NCBI GenBank assembly: GCA_002477755.1
Contig: DLKD01000072.1
Span: forward strand, 1-41,910
Direction: 5' to 3'
Source: Gordonia sp. UBA7599
GTDB taxonomy: Bacteria > Actinomycetota > Actinomycetes > Mycobacteriales > Mycobacteriaceae
Length of the DNA: 41,910 nt
A program made the position numbers and the translations under genes. Below the pieces are notes generated by a model, which was given only the letters and a program-made list of their open reading frames with translations, was not told the origin of the DNA and made no database searches. Of this stretch, positions 15,587-22,791 are shown piece after piece; the stretch's first letter is position 1, and each line of letters opens with the position of its first letter.

Positions 15587-16966
15587 ATGACCACATCCAT
15601 CGACCGGAAGACCCCCAAGCGCGTCTCCGGCGGGGAGGGCGAACACGGCCACCTCGACGACATGACCAACGACCCGATCGAGCTGTTCTGGCGCGTGCGC
15701 AACGAGTGCGGCGACGTCGGCATGTTCCAGCTGGCCGGCAGTGAGGTCGTGCTCGTCTCCGGCGCGACCGCCAACGAGGAGTTCTTCCGCGCTCCCGACG
15801 AGCTGCTCGATCAAGCCGCCGCGTACCCGTTCATGACGCCGGTGTTCGGCGAGGGCGTGGTGTTCGACGCTTCGCCCGAAGAACGGTCGAAGGCGCTGCA
15901 CAACCAGGCGCTCAAGGGTGCGCACATGAAGCAGCACGCCATCACCATCCCCAATGAGGTCGAGCGGATGATCGCCAACTGGGGCGACGAGGGCGAGATC
16001 GACCTGCTCGAGTGGTTCGGTGAATTGACGCTCTACACGTCGTCGTCGTGCCTGATCGGTCGCAAGTTCCGGGAAAGCCTCAACAAGCGGATCTCGGAGA
16101 TCTACCACGACCTCGAGCGAGGTACCGACCCGTACGCCTACGTCGACTACAACGCCGACATTGAGAGCTTCCGCCGCCGCGACGCGGCACGCGCCGAGCT
16201 CGTCGAGTTCATCGGTGGAATCCTCGAGGAGCGCGAGGCCAACCCGGAGACCGACAAGGACCAGCGCGACCTCCTCGACGTTCTCGTCTCGTTGAAGAAC
16301 GAGGACGGGACGCCGATGTTCAGCGCTGACACGGTGACCGGCATGTTCATCTCGATGATGTTCGCCGGGCACCACACCACTCAGGGCACCTCGGCCTGGA
16401 CGCTCCTGGAGTTGCTGCGCCACCCCGACTACATGGCCGAGGTGGTCGCCGAGCTCGACGACATCTATGAGGACAAGGGTGAGGGAAAGGCGGAGTACAG
16501 CTTCGCGTCGATGCGCCAGATCCCGCTGTTGGAAGCCGGAATCAAGGAGGCGCTGCGGCTGCACCCGCCGCTGATCATCTTGATGCGTCTGGTCCGCGAG
16601 GACTTCACCATCGAGGATGAGGTTGTCAAGGAAGGCCAGCTGATCGCGGTATCGCCGGCAGTCAACAACCGCTTGCCCGAGGACTTCCCCGACGCGGATT
16701 CGTACGATCCTTATCGCTACATCGACCCGCGCCAGGACGACATCATCAACCGGTGGACCTGGATCCCGTTCGGTGCCGGACGCCACCGTTGCGTCGGCGC
16801 GCAGTTCGCGATGATGCAGATGAAGGCGATCTTCTCGGTGCTGCTGCAGAACTACGAGTTCGAGCTGGCGCAGGATCCCGATTCCTACCACAACGACCAC
16901 TCGAAGATGGTCGTCCAGCTGGCGCAGCCGTGCCGGGTGCGCTACCGCCGCCGGCAGCGGGACTGA
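15587..16966 (+). CDS. cyp51: Cytochrome P450 CYP51 (sterol 14-alpha-demethylase family)
   Basis: This 459-residue bacterial CYP51 is of the type that removes the 14-alpha-methyl group of lanosterol- or obtusifoliol-like sterols in three oxidations. The CYP51 signature is intact from Tyr80 to Asp94 (YPFMTPVFGEGVVFD); the I-helix is AGHHTT (260-265), where many CYP51s have GxHTS. Glu321-Arg324 form the ExxR pair, and Cys402 in FGAGRHRCVG is the haem ligand. The C-terminal KMVVQLAQPCRVRYRRR closely matches mycobacterial CYP51 as I recall it. AAGGG upstream serves as ribosome binding site for ATG 15587. A ferredoxin gene follows after 17 bases. Mycobacteria are not known to make lanosterol-derived sterols, so the physiological substrate is an open question. 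Confidence 0.96.
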   Translation: MTTSIDRKTPKRVSGGEGEHGHLDDMTNDPIELFWRVRNECGDVGMFQLAGSEVVLVSGATANEEFFRAPDELLDQAAAYPFMTPVFGEGVVFDASPEERSKALHNQALKGAHMKQHAITIPNEVERMIANWGDEGEIDLLEWFGELTLYTSSSCLIGRKFRESLNKRISEIYHDLERGTDPYAYVDYNADIESFRRRDAARAELVEFIGGILEEREANPETDKDQRDLLDVLVSLKNEDGTPMFSADTVTGMFISMMFAGHHTTQGTSAWTLLELLRHPDYMAEVVAELDDIYEDKGEGKAEYSFASMRQIPLLEAGIKEALRLHPPLIILMRLVREDFTIEDEVVKEGQLIAVSPAVNNRLPEDFPDADSYDPYRYIDPRQDDIINRWTWIPFGAGRHRCVGAQFAMMQMKAIFSVLLQNYEFELAQDPDSYHNDHSKMVVQLAQPCRVRYRRRQRD

Positions 16967-16983
16967 GCGGAAGGGGATTGACG

Positions 16984-17175
16984 ATGCGAATCGAAGTCGA
17001 TCTCGACCTGTGCCAGGGGCACGGGATGTGCGAGATGGAGGCCCCCGACGTGTTCGAGGCGCAGCGCGATTCGGTGGAGATCCTCGACGCGGAGCCCGAC
17101 GAATCACTGCGGCCCGCCGTCGAAGCAGCCGTCCGGTACTGCCCCACGCAAGCCCTGCGGATCGTCGAAGACTGA
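16984..17175 (+). CDS. Ferredoxin (3Fe-4S type, P450 redox partner)
   Basis: This 63-residue ferredoxin has the ligand pattern Cys10-x-x-His13-x-x-Cys16 and Cys53-Pro54. With His in place of the second cysteine and only three cysteines, the cluster is expected to be 3Fe-4S, as described for the Rv0763c ferredoxin next to M. tuberculosis CYP51. It probably passes single electrons from a reductase to CYP51 and perhaps CYP123. Start: ATG 16984, preceded by GGAAGGGG at a good distance. It begins 17 bases after the CYP51 stop. No ferredoxin reductase gene is visible anywhere in the window, so the upstream partner must be encoded elsewhere. Confidence 0.93.
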   Translation: MRIEVDLDLCQGHGMCEMEAPDVFEAQRDSVEILDAEPDESLRPAVEAAVRYCPTQALRIVED

Positions 17176-17205
17176 CCACCAACAACGCAAGCAAAGGAAC
17201 ACACC

Positions 17206-17781
17206 ATGACTGAAATCAGCGCAAGCACCAGCTTCGGCCCGTTCGACCGCGCCGAACTCGAGGAGATGAAGGACCGCTGGCTCGCGGCCAACATCGAGGC
17301 CGAGAAGATCGGCGATTGGCGCGGCCTCGCCGACTACTACGCCGTGGACGCCACCTATGGCTGGAATTACGGTCCGACGAAGGACTTCATGGCCGTCGGC
17401 CGCGACGAGATCCGCGATCTGGCCCTCGGCCAGGAGATGGAGGGTCTGAACGGCTGGATCTACCCGTACCAGACGTGGGTCATCGACGAGAAGACCGGCG
17501 ACATGATCGGTCTGTGGAAGCAGGTTTACGAGGGGACCCGTGAGGACGGGACGAACTACGCGCTCGAGGGCATCCAGGGCAGCTGGTTCAAGTACGGTGG
17601 CAACTTCGAGTTCGCCTGGCAGCGCGACTTCTTCGACTACGGCAATGTCTCGGCCCTGTTCATCGAGATGCTGACGAAGAAGGCGATGAGCGACGAGATG
17701 CTGGCCCGCGTCGAGAAGTCCGCGCCGGGCAACCTTCCCGGCTGGTACGACTTCGGCACCGCGCCCGTCAAGTTCTGGTGA
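17206..17781 (+). CDS. NTF2-like/SnoaL-fold protein in the cyp51 operon
   Basis: This 191-residue protein begins with a helix (LEEMKDRWLAANIEAEKIGDW), then RGLADYYAVDATYGWNYGP and a beta-rich body with YQTWVIDEKTGDMIGLWKQVY and NYALEGIQGSWFKYGGNFEFAWQRDFFDY. This helix-then-sheet plan and the Trp/Tyr-rich pocket fit the NTF2/SnoaL cone fold of steroid isomerases, dehydratases and binding proteins. The start is ATG 17206 after AAAGGA. It sits 30 bases after the ferredoxin gene and 4 bases before the next gene. M. tuberculosis has a ketosteroid-isomerase-like gene (Rv0760c) near its cyp51, but that is shorter and orthology is unproven. A role in isomerising, dehydrating or binding a P450 product is plausible; no catalytic residue can be assigned. 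Confidence 0.8.
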   Translation: MTEISASTSFGPFDRAELEEMKDRWLAANIEAEKIGDWRGLADYYAVDATYGWNYGPTKDFMAVGRDEIRDLALGQEMEGLNGWIYPYQTWVIDEKTGDMIGLWKQVYEGTREDGTNYALEGIQGSWFKYGGNFEFAWQRDFFDYGNVSALFIEMLTKKAMSDEMLARVEKSAPGNLPGWYDFGTAPVKFW

Positions 17782-17785
17782 CCCG

Positions 17786-19093
17786 ATGACCGACACAGCC
17801 CGTCGGCCATCCTCGCCGTACGCCGACCTCTCGTCGTCGCAGTTGGCGACTCTGCTGCCCGAGCTTCTGCTGTCGGGGCAGTTGATCGACCGCAGCGGTA
17901 TGGCCCACCTCATCTCGGCCTTCGGGCGCGAGGTGATGACCGAGGTTGCCATCGAGGAGTGGATGGCGGCCAGCCCGGTGTACACCGGGCGGATGCGGTC
18001 GGCACTGGGCATCGACGGCGACGGCGTCGTCGACATGTTCAAGTGCCTGCAGCTCGACATCGGGGCGCCGCCGCAGTTCATGGACTTCCGCTACGTCGTG
18101 CATGACGAGTACCACGGCGGTTTCATCCTGAGTCACTGCGGCGCGCTGATGGACGTGGAGCCGATGGGCGACGAGTACGTGACCTCGATGTGTCACGACA
18201 TCGAGGACCCGACCTTCGACGCGACGGCCATCGCGACGAACCGTCGGGCCCGGATCCGGCCGGTGCACCGTCCTCCGCGGGTGCCCACAGACCGCACGCC
18301 GCATTGCGAGTGGACGGTGACCATCGAACCCGACCGCGACGAGCTGCCATTGCCCGAGTTCACCAAACCGGTGCTCGAGACGGCGGCCGCGACGGTGGCG
18401 CTGAGCCCGATCGACCAAACCGCGACCGACGGGCACGTCGACTACCGGGGTGATCTGGTGGAAGACCTGGTGTTCTCCGACTTCTCCCATACGGCCCTGG
18501 TGCGCATGGCCGAGGAGGTCGCGCTGCAGCACCACCTGCTGGCCATCGGCTTCCGGTTGTCGGTACTTCGACGCGACGTCTCCGATCGCGACGGCCACGG
18601 CGCGGCTTCCCGCGACGAGCAGGCCCGGCGGATCACCGGGCTCCAACTCATCGGGATCAGTGGGATGGCCTCGGAGAGGTTGCGCGACGCGTTGCGCCTT
18701 GGTGATTCCGCGGCGGACCTGGCGACCGTGCTGCGTGCGCACCCGATCCTCGGGCCGCAGCAGTACACCGGTGTCGTCGTCGAGGAGACCGACGCCGGGG
18801 TGCGCATCCGCATCCCGCAGGATTCGCCGGCCTTCGGCGACGGTGGCTGGATGGACCTGCTGACACCGGAGTTCACCGATCCGCTCGCCGCGATGGTGGC
18901 CGGCGTGGATTCGCGGTGGACCGTGGACTCGGCGTCCTACGCCGACGGTGATCTCGTCGTCGACGTAGTGCGCGGCGAGCCGCACCGGGAGGCCGATGAG
19001 GTCGCCATCGTGCGATTCTCCAGCGGGTCGAACTTCGAGTTCACCAACCGCGGTCGGGCCATTCCGATCATCCCGATCACCCCGGTGGGCTGA
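17786..19093 (+). CDS. Conserved protein of unknown function in the cyp51 operon
   Basis: This 435-residue soluble protein is not confidently recognised. It has no signal peptide and no membrane segment. The N-terminal half (about 1-170) has helices followed by VVHDEYHGGFILSHCGALMDVEP and a Cys/His/acid cluster, MCHDIEDPTFDATA, faintly like the L-2-amino-thiazoline-4-carboxylate hydrolase domain; I give that little weight. The C-terminal half (about 240-435) begins with DFSHTALVRMAEEVALQHHLLAIGF, which has a paired His, and ends in a beta-rich stretch. ATG 17786 lies 4 bases after the NTF2-like gene and an SDR gene starts 1 base after its stop, so it is firmly part of the operon. Codon use looks like that of its neighbours. 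Confidence 0.82.
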   Translation: MTDTARRPSSPYADLSSSQLATLLPELLLSGQLIDRSGMAHLISAFGREVMTEVAIEEWMAASPVYTGRMRSALGIDGDGVVDMFKCLQLDIGAPPQFMDFRYVVHDEYHGGFILSHCGALMDVEPMGDEYVTSMCHDIEDPTFDATAIATNRRARIRPVHRPPRVPTDRTPHCEWTVTIEPDRDELPLPEFTKPVLETAAATVALSPIDQTATDGHVDYRGDLVEDLVFSDFSHTALVRMAEEVALQHHLLAIGFRLSVLRRDVSDRDGHGAASRDEQARRITGLQLIGISGMASERLRDALRLGDSAADLATVLRAHPILGPQQYTGVVVEETDAGVRIRIPQDSPAFGDGGWMDLLTPEFTDPLAAMVAGVDSRWTVDSASYADGDLVVDVVRGEPHREADEVAIVRFSSGSNFEFTNRGRAIPIIPITPVG

Positions 19094-19094
19094 T

Positions 19095-19958
19095 ATGGAG
19101 AACGGTCTGGGCGGGCGAGTCGCCGTCGTCGCCGGTGCGACGCGGGGGATCGGACTGTCGGTCGCCTACGCGCTGGCCGGTGCCGGCGCGTCGCTGGTGA
19201 TCAACGGTCGTGACGCCGATGCGGTGGCCGCGGCCGTCGACGAGATCACCGGCGGTGGCGAGGTCGAGGCGGTCGGGGTCGTCGGACCGGCCTCGGAGGT
19301 CGCGGACGAGATCGTTGCGACGGCAGTGCGCCGCTTCGGCGCGCTGGACGTCGCGATCAATTGCGCCGGCGTCGCCGAACCGCCCGGGTCAACGATCCTG
19401 ACCATCACGCGCGAACAGTTCGAAGAGCAGATCGATGCGCACCTGATGAGTGCCTTCGCGCTGACCCAGGCTGCGGGTCGGCTCATGGCCGAGCAGGGGT
19501 CCGGGTCGATCGTGCTGACCGGATCAGCTGCGTCCCACGGCATGTTCGGCGGCAGCGGTTATCCCGCCGGGAAGGGTGGGGTCAACGCGCTCACCCTGGC
19601 GGCCGCGGCAGACCTGAAGTCGTCGGGTGTACGCGTGAATGCGGTGCTCCCGGGTGCGCGGTCACGCCTGTCCACCGGCGACGACTACGTGCGCCACATC
19701 GAGGGCCTGCACGAGCGCGGCATACTCGACGACGGGCTGCGCGACGCCGCCCTCGATCCGGCGCCGCCGGAGTATGTCGCGCCGCTGTATGTCTTCCTCG
19801 CCGGCCAGATGTCCAACGGCATCACCGGGCAGATCTTCAGTGCCGCGGGTGGCTTCATCGGCCGGTACGACCCCGCGCAGCCGTCGTTCATCGCCTATCG
19901 CGACCACAACGATTCCGATCCGTACAGCCTGGACGAACTGGCTGCGCTGCTCGGCTGA
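19095..19958 (+). CDS. Short-chain dehydrogenase/reductase, last gene of cyp51 operon
   Basis: This 287-residue classical SDR has GATRGIG in residues 14-20, NCAGVA, a serine at 144 in LTGSAAS and Tyr156/Lys160 in YPAGK. It carries an extension of roughly 30 residues after the usual TGQIFSAAGG end (YDPAQPSFIAYRDHNDSDPYSLDELAALL). ATG 19095 is one base after the preceding stop, so translation is coupled. It closes the plus-strand arm and converges on a secreted lipase-like gene; the 57-base gap holds no clear hairpin. This is the third SDR of the two-armed cluster, which argues for several alcohol/ketone interconversions on one substrate. The substrate cannot be read from sequence. Confidence 0.9.
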   Translation: MENGLGGRVAVVAGATRGIGLSVAYALAGAGASLVINGRDADAVAAAVDEITGGGEVEAVGVVGPASEVADEIVATAVRRFGALDVAINCAGVAEPPGSTILTITREQFEEQIDAHLMSAFALTQAAGRLMAEQGSGSIVLTGSAASHGMFGGSGYPAGKGGVNALTLAAAADLKSSGVRVNAVLPGARSRLSTGDDYVRHIEGLHERGILDDGLRDAALDPAPPEYVAPLYVFLAGQMSNGITGQIFSAAGGFIGRYDPAQPSFIAYRDHNDSDPYSLDELAALLG

Positions 19959-20015
19959 CCCTTGCGGCAGGACCGGTTCATCGGAGCCGTCGGATCTAAC
20001 GGGCGTGAGGTCGTG

Positions 20016-20795
20016 TCAGGCGCTGCACTTCATCCGCATCGGCCCGCCGTGCAGCGCGGAGATGACCGCGGACTGAACGCCTGCGTTCTCGGGCATGGTC
20101 GTGTGGAAGACCAGGTCGAATGGGCACTGGTCCTGCGTGATCAGGTTCTCGTAGTCGCCCGGGCCGCTCATCAGATTGGTCGTGTAGGGGAACGCGTTTT
20201 CTTCCGTCACTGTCGTGATGTTGAAGTACTTGATACCCGGCAGGGCCTCGGTCGGCGTGTTCAGCGCATGCAGACGTTTTCCGGTGTCCGACATCTCGTC
20301 GCAGGCCTTCGCCGAAGGGCAGGCCCCCAACGCCAGCATCGTGCGCTGGAACGGCGAGCCCTTGATCATCCCGGACATGCTGGTCAGCGAGCGCACATGC
20401 GCCGCGCCACCGAAGTACTTCAACCAGTAGCGGGTCACCAGACCGCCCTGCGACCAGGTCACGACGTCGACCTTGCGGGCGTGAGTCCTGGCCAACACAC
20501 CGTCGACGAATGCGGGCAGGCGCTTCGAATTGCCCGAGACGGTCCGGTAGGGATCGGTCGAGGGGTCCTTGGGTTCGTGGACCAGGAAGACCGACGTGTC
20601 GAAACCGTTCTTGCGCAGCACCGTCGCGAATCTCTCGGCACTGGCGCGCGTCTCATTCGAGCCGGACACGTAGACCACCGGAAGCGTGGGCCGGTTGGAC
20701 GTGCGGGGCGCGGCGTCGGCGCTCGGGATCACGGCGGGCGAGATGGCGAGTCCCACCGCGATCAAAGCAGCCAAGGCAAACCTAAATTTGATCAC
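20016..20795 (-). CDS. Secreted lipase-like alpha/beta hydrolase
   Basis: This 259-residue exported hydrolase has a typical Sec signal peptide: MIKFRF, a hydrophobic core ALAALIAVGLAI, and a probable cleavage site after SADA (about residue 28). The mature part starts its fold with LPVVYVSGSNETR. The nucleophile elbow is TWSQGG with Ser115, where Thr replaces the usual first glycine; HALNTPTEALPG and a late FHTTMPENAGV with a His follow, as in class-2 lipases. Start: GTG 20795, exactly six bases after a TACCGT -10-like hexamer and without a ribosome binding site, so the mRNA is probably leaderless. The frame is open for another kilobase upstream but that overlaps a well-supported divergent gene. 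Likely function: extracellular or envelope lipid ester hydrolysis. Confidence 0.83.
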   Translation of the reverse strand: MIKFRFALAALIAVGLAISPAVIPSADAAPRTSNRPTLPVVYVSGSNETRASAERFATVLRKNGFDTSVFLVHEPKDPSTDPYRTVSGNSKRLPAFVDGVLARTHARKVDVVTWSQGGLVTRYWLKYFGGAAHVRSLTSMSGMIKGSPFQRTMLALGACPSAKACDEMSDTGKRLHALNTPTEALPGIKYFNITTVTEENAFPYTTNLMSGPGDYENLITQDQCPFDLVFHTTMPENAGVQSAVISALHGGPMRMKCSA

Positions 20796-20861
20796 CGGAC
20801 GACGGTAGCACCTGCCGCACCCGTGCGGCGCCACAGACGGTAGAGCCCATATCCTCAACCC
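20796..20861. promoter_or_regulatory. Divergent leaderless promoters flanking a palindrome
   Basis: TACCGT on the minus strand (20802-20807) lies six bases before the lipase GTG. TATCCT on the plus strand (20850-20855) lies six bases before the ATG at 20862. Both match TANNNT and neither gene has a ribosome binding site. Between them GCCGCAC-CC-GTGCGGC (20814-20829), a perfect 7-bp inverted repeat, overlaps where the -35 regions of both would fall and could be an operator. Confidence 0.55.
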
Positions 20862-21887
20862 ATGACAAGTGAATCCACCGCCCAAGCCCTGCTCGACGCG
20901 CAGGTCTCCTGGGTGATCAACCGCCTCACCGGCGATGAGCTCCCCGAGCTGGCCACCAAGGCCGTCGACGATGTCCTCGCCGTCGCTGAGAACGCCACGA
21001 TCTCCGCGCTCGTCGACCCGGCGACGGTCAAGTCCATCGCCCGCACACTCGCCACGAACGTGCCACCGAGCACGGCTGCGTCGACGCTGGTCGAGCACAG
21101 CGCGGACGTGCTGTACTCCAACCCGGCTGGCACGTACACCCTGCGCGACGTGATCGACCGCGACAACGTCGGCCGGATCACCGACGAGGTCATCGCGCTG
21201 ACCCCGCTGCTCGAAGACATCCTCGACGACCTCACGCACAGCCCGATGACCGCAGCCCTCGCGTCGCGGTTCGTGGGCCGCATCGTCAACGACGTCATCG
21301 CCGGCAACCGTGCGGTGGCCGAGAAGATTCCCGGTGTCGGGTCGCTCGTCTCCTTCGGTGCAAAGACCGCTGGCAAGGCGATCGGCAAGACCGGCGAGCA
21401 GTTCGGCGAACTCTTCGGCGATGCCACCGCCAAGGGCGCCGAGTTCGCCATGGGGCGCCTGAACAAGATCATCATCGCCACGTTGAAGGACCCGTCGACG
21501 CGGGCGGCCGTCCTCGAGGTGTTCGACCTGTATGCCGACGAGAAGGTGGGACGGCTGGACCAGCTGATGTCGGTGGAGGATGTGCGGCGCATCGGCGGCA
21601 TCGGCCAGGACGTCGTCATCGCCGCGGCGGTGTCCGAGCCAGTCCTGCTCCTCGTCGACGCCCTGATCGACGGGTTCTTCACGGTGTACGGCGACAGTCC
21701 TGCCGCCGAGGTGCTCGACGACCTGGACCTCAGCCGGGACACGCTCGTGGAATACGCCGTCGGTGGAGCCCCGCGCTTGTTCGACGCGGTCAAGCAGTCC
21801 GGTGAGCTCGAGCGGATCGTGCGCGAGCAACTGGAGCCGTTCTACTCCTCACCCGAGGTTGCGGCGATCCTCGGCAAGAAGTCGTGA
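20862..21887 (+). CDS. Conserved actinobacterial protein of unknown function
   Basis: This 341-residue, mostly alpha-helical acidic protein has no signal peptide and no convincing membrane helix. Helical segments rich in Ala, Asp, Glu, Leu and Val (WVINRLTGDELPELATKAVDDV, DVIALTPLLEDILDDL) alternate with a central GAKTAGKAIGKTGEQFGELFG stretch rich in glycine, which may form a flexible or amphipathic element. I do not recognise a family with a known role. ATG 20862 lacks a ribosome binding site but has a TATCCT hexamer six bases upstream, which suggests a leaderless transcript. The thioesterase-like gene overlaps its stop by GTGA, so the two proteins are likely co-translated and functionally linked. 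Confidence 0.8.
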   Translation: MTSESTAQALLDAQVSWVINRLTGDELPELATKAVDDVLAVAENATISALVDPATVKSIARTLATNVPPSTAASTLVEHSADVLYSNPAGTYTLRDVIDRDNVGRITDEVIALTPLLEDILDDLTHSPMTAALASRFVGRIVNDVIAGNRAVAEKIPGVGSLVSFGAKTAGKAIGKTGEQFGELFGDATAKGAEFAMGRLNKIIIATLKDPSTRAAVLEVFDLYADEKVGRLDQLMSVEDVRRIGGIGQDVVIAAAVSEPVLLLVDALIDGFFTVYGDSPAAEVLDDLDLSRDTLVEYAVGGAPRLFDAVKQSGELERIVREQLEPFYSSPEVAAILGKKS

Positions 21888-22765
21888 CCTACCAGCCGGT
21901 CAACGCCTTCGACGCATTCGCGATCCGGGTCGACTCGCTCGAGCCCCCGCTCGTGATGACCCAGCCGATGGGTGCCCGGTTCGCCGACCACCGAGGTCTC
22001 ATCGAAATGCCCGCCCTGATGGTGCTGTTCGACGACCTGGGTGGGATTCCGTTTTCCTTCGCGGATCGCTCCTCGTCGTCGTTGCAGGCGCGGTTGAGTG
22101 TCTCGGTAGGCCCGCGTCCCGGGCTGACCGACGTGCTGCGCGGCGAGAGTGTGCTGAGCATGTCCGACGAGGCTTTCGGCTCGACGACGGTGCGCGTCAC
22201 CCGGGGCGACGACGAAGAAGTGGCCGGCGGTCGGGCACGAAGTGCCCGGGTGGGCCGGGCGAGGATCGGGGAATCCGAGATCGTCGTCGGCCCGACACTG
22301 CCCGCACCCGACGACGCGGAGCTGCCCGAACCGATCGACCAGTCGCTCACCGGCGCGCAGATCGTGGCGTCGATCGCCGACGGTGAGCGACGCATCGGGC
22401 CGCTCGGAGAGCTGCTCGGCGCGTCGATTGCCGACGCCGATCCCGCTGCGGTGCGCCTGGCCATTCCGGCCGCCAAATGGATGGGCAACTTCTTCGGCAC
22501 GATGCACGGCGGCATGATCGCGACCATCGTCGCGCAGGCGGCGTCGCTGGGGGTAGCGGCGAACTTACGCGCGGGCGTCGGCTACCAACTCGTCGAGTTC
22601 ACGGTGGCGTTTCTGCGCTCGCCGGCCGTCGACGGACGGTCGGTCACGGCAACGGCGATCCCGGTGAAGATCGGCCGTCGGCTGTCCACCGTCGACGTCG
22701 AGCTGCACGACGCCGACGGGATCCTGCTCGCCCGTGCCACCGCCGACGCCAGGTGCGACGTCTAA
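21884..22765 (+). CDS. PaaI-like acyl-CoA thioesterase, double hotdog
   Basis: This 293-residue protein appears to contain two hotdog domains. The C-terminal one is clear: KWMGNFFGTMHGGMIATIVAQAASLG (from about residue 199) followed by VGYQLVEFTVAFLRSP and a VTATAIPVKIGRRLSTVDVELHDADG strand set, the PaaI pattern in which an HGG turn starts the long helix. The N-terminal half repeats the plan weakly, with RGLIEMPALMVLFDDLGGIPF in place of the HGG helix, so it may be a degenerate structural copy. Hydrolysis of an acyl-CoA is the likely activity. The GTG start at 21884 overlaps the previous stop (GTGA). A small hydrolase gene follows 26 bases downstream. Confidence 0.86.
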   Translation: MTYQPVNAFDAFAIRVDSLEPPLVMTQPMGARFADHRGLIEMPALMVLFDDLGGIPFSFADRSSSSLQARLSVSVGPRPGLTDVLRGESVLSMSDEAFGSTTVRVTRGDDEEVAGGRARSARVGRARIGESEIVVGPTLPAPDDAELPEPIDQSLTGAQIVASIADGERRIGPLGELLGASIADADPAAVRLAIPAAKWMGNFFGTMHGGMIATIVAQAASLGVAANLRAGVGYQLVEFTVAFLRSPAVDGRSVTATAIPVKIGRRLSTVDVELHDADGILLARATADARCDV

Positions 22766-22791
22766 CGCTGACTGGGCCTTAGCCTGGAGCA

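Noticed and set aside
14651-17194. Very long open frame on the minus strand (about 847 codons) opposite the CYP123, SDR, CYP51 and ferredoxin genes
   Set aside because: It is antisense to four strongly supported genes, encodes a low-complexity Arg/Val/Asp/Gly product with no motif, and arises from the G/C-rich third codon positions of the real genes.
20796-21830. N-terminal extension of the lipase frame by about 345 codons
   Set aside because: It would run antisense through the 20862 gene and bury a clear signal peptide; GTG 20795 with its -10 element is the sound start.
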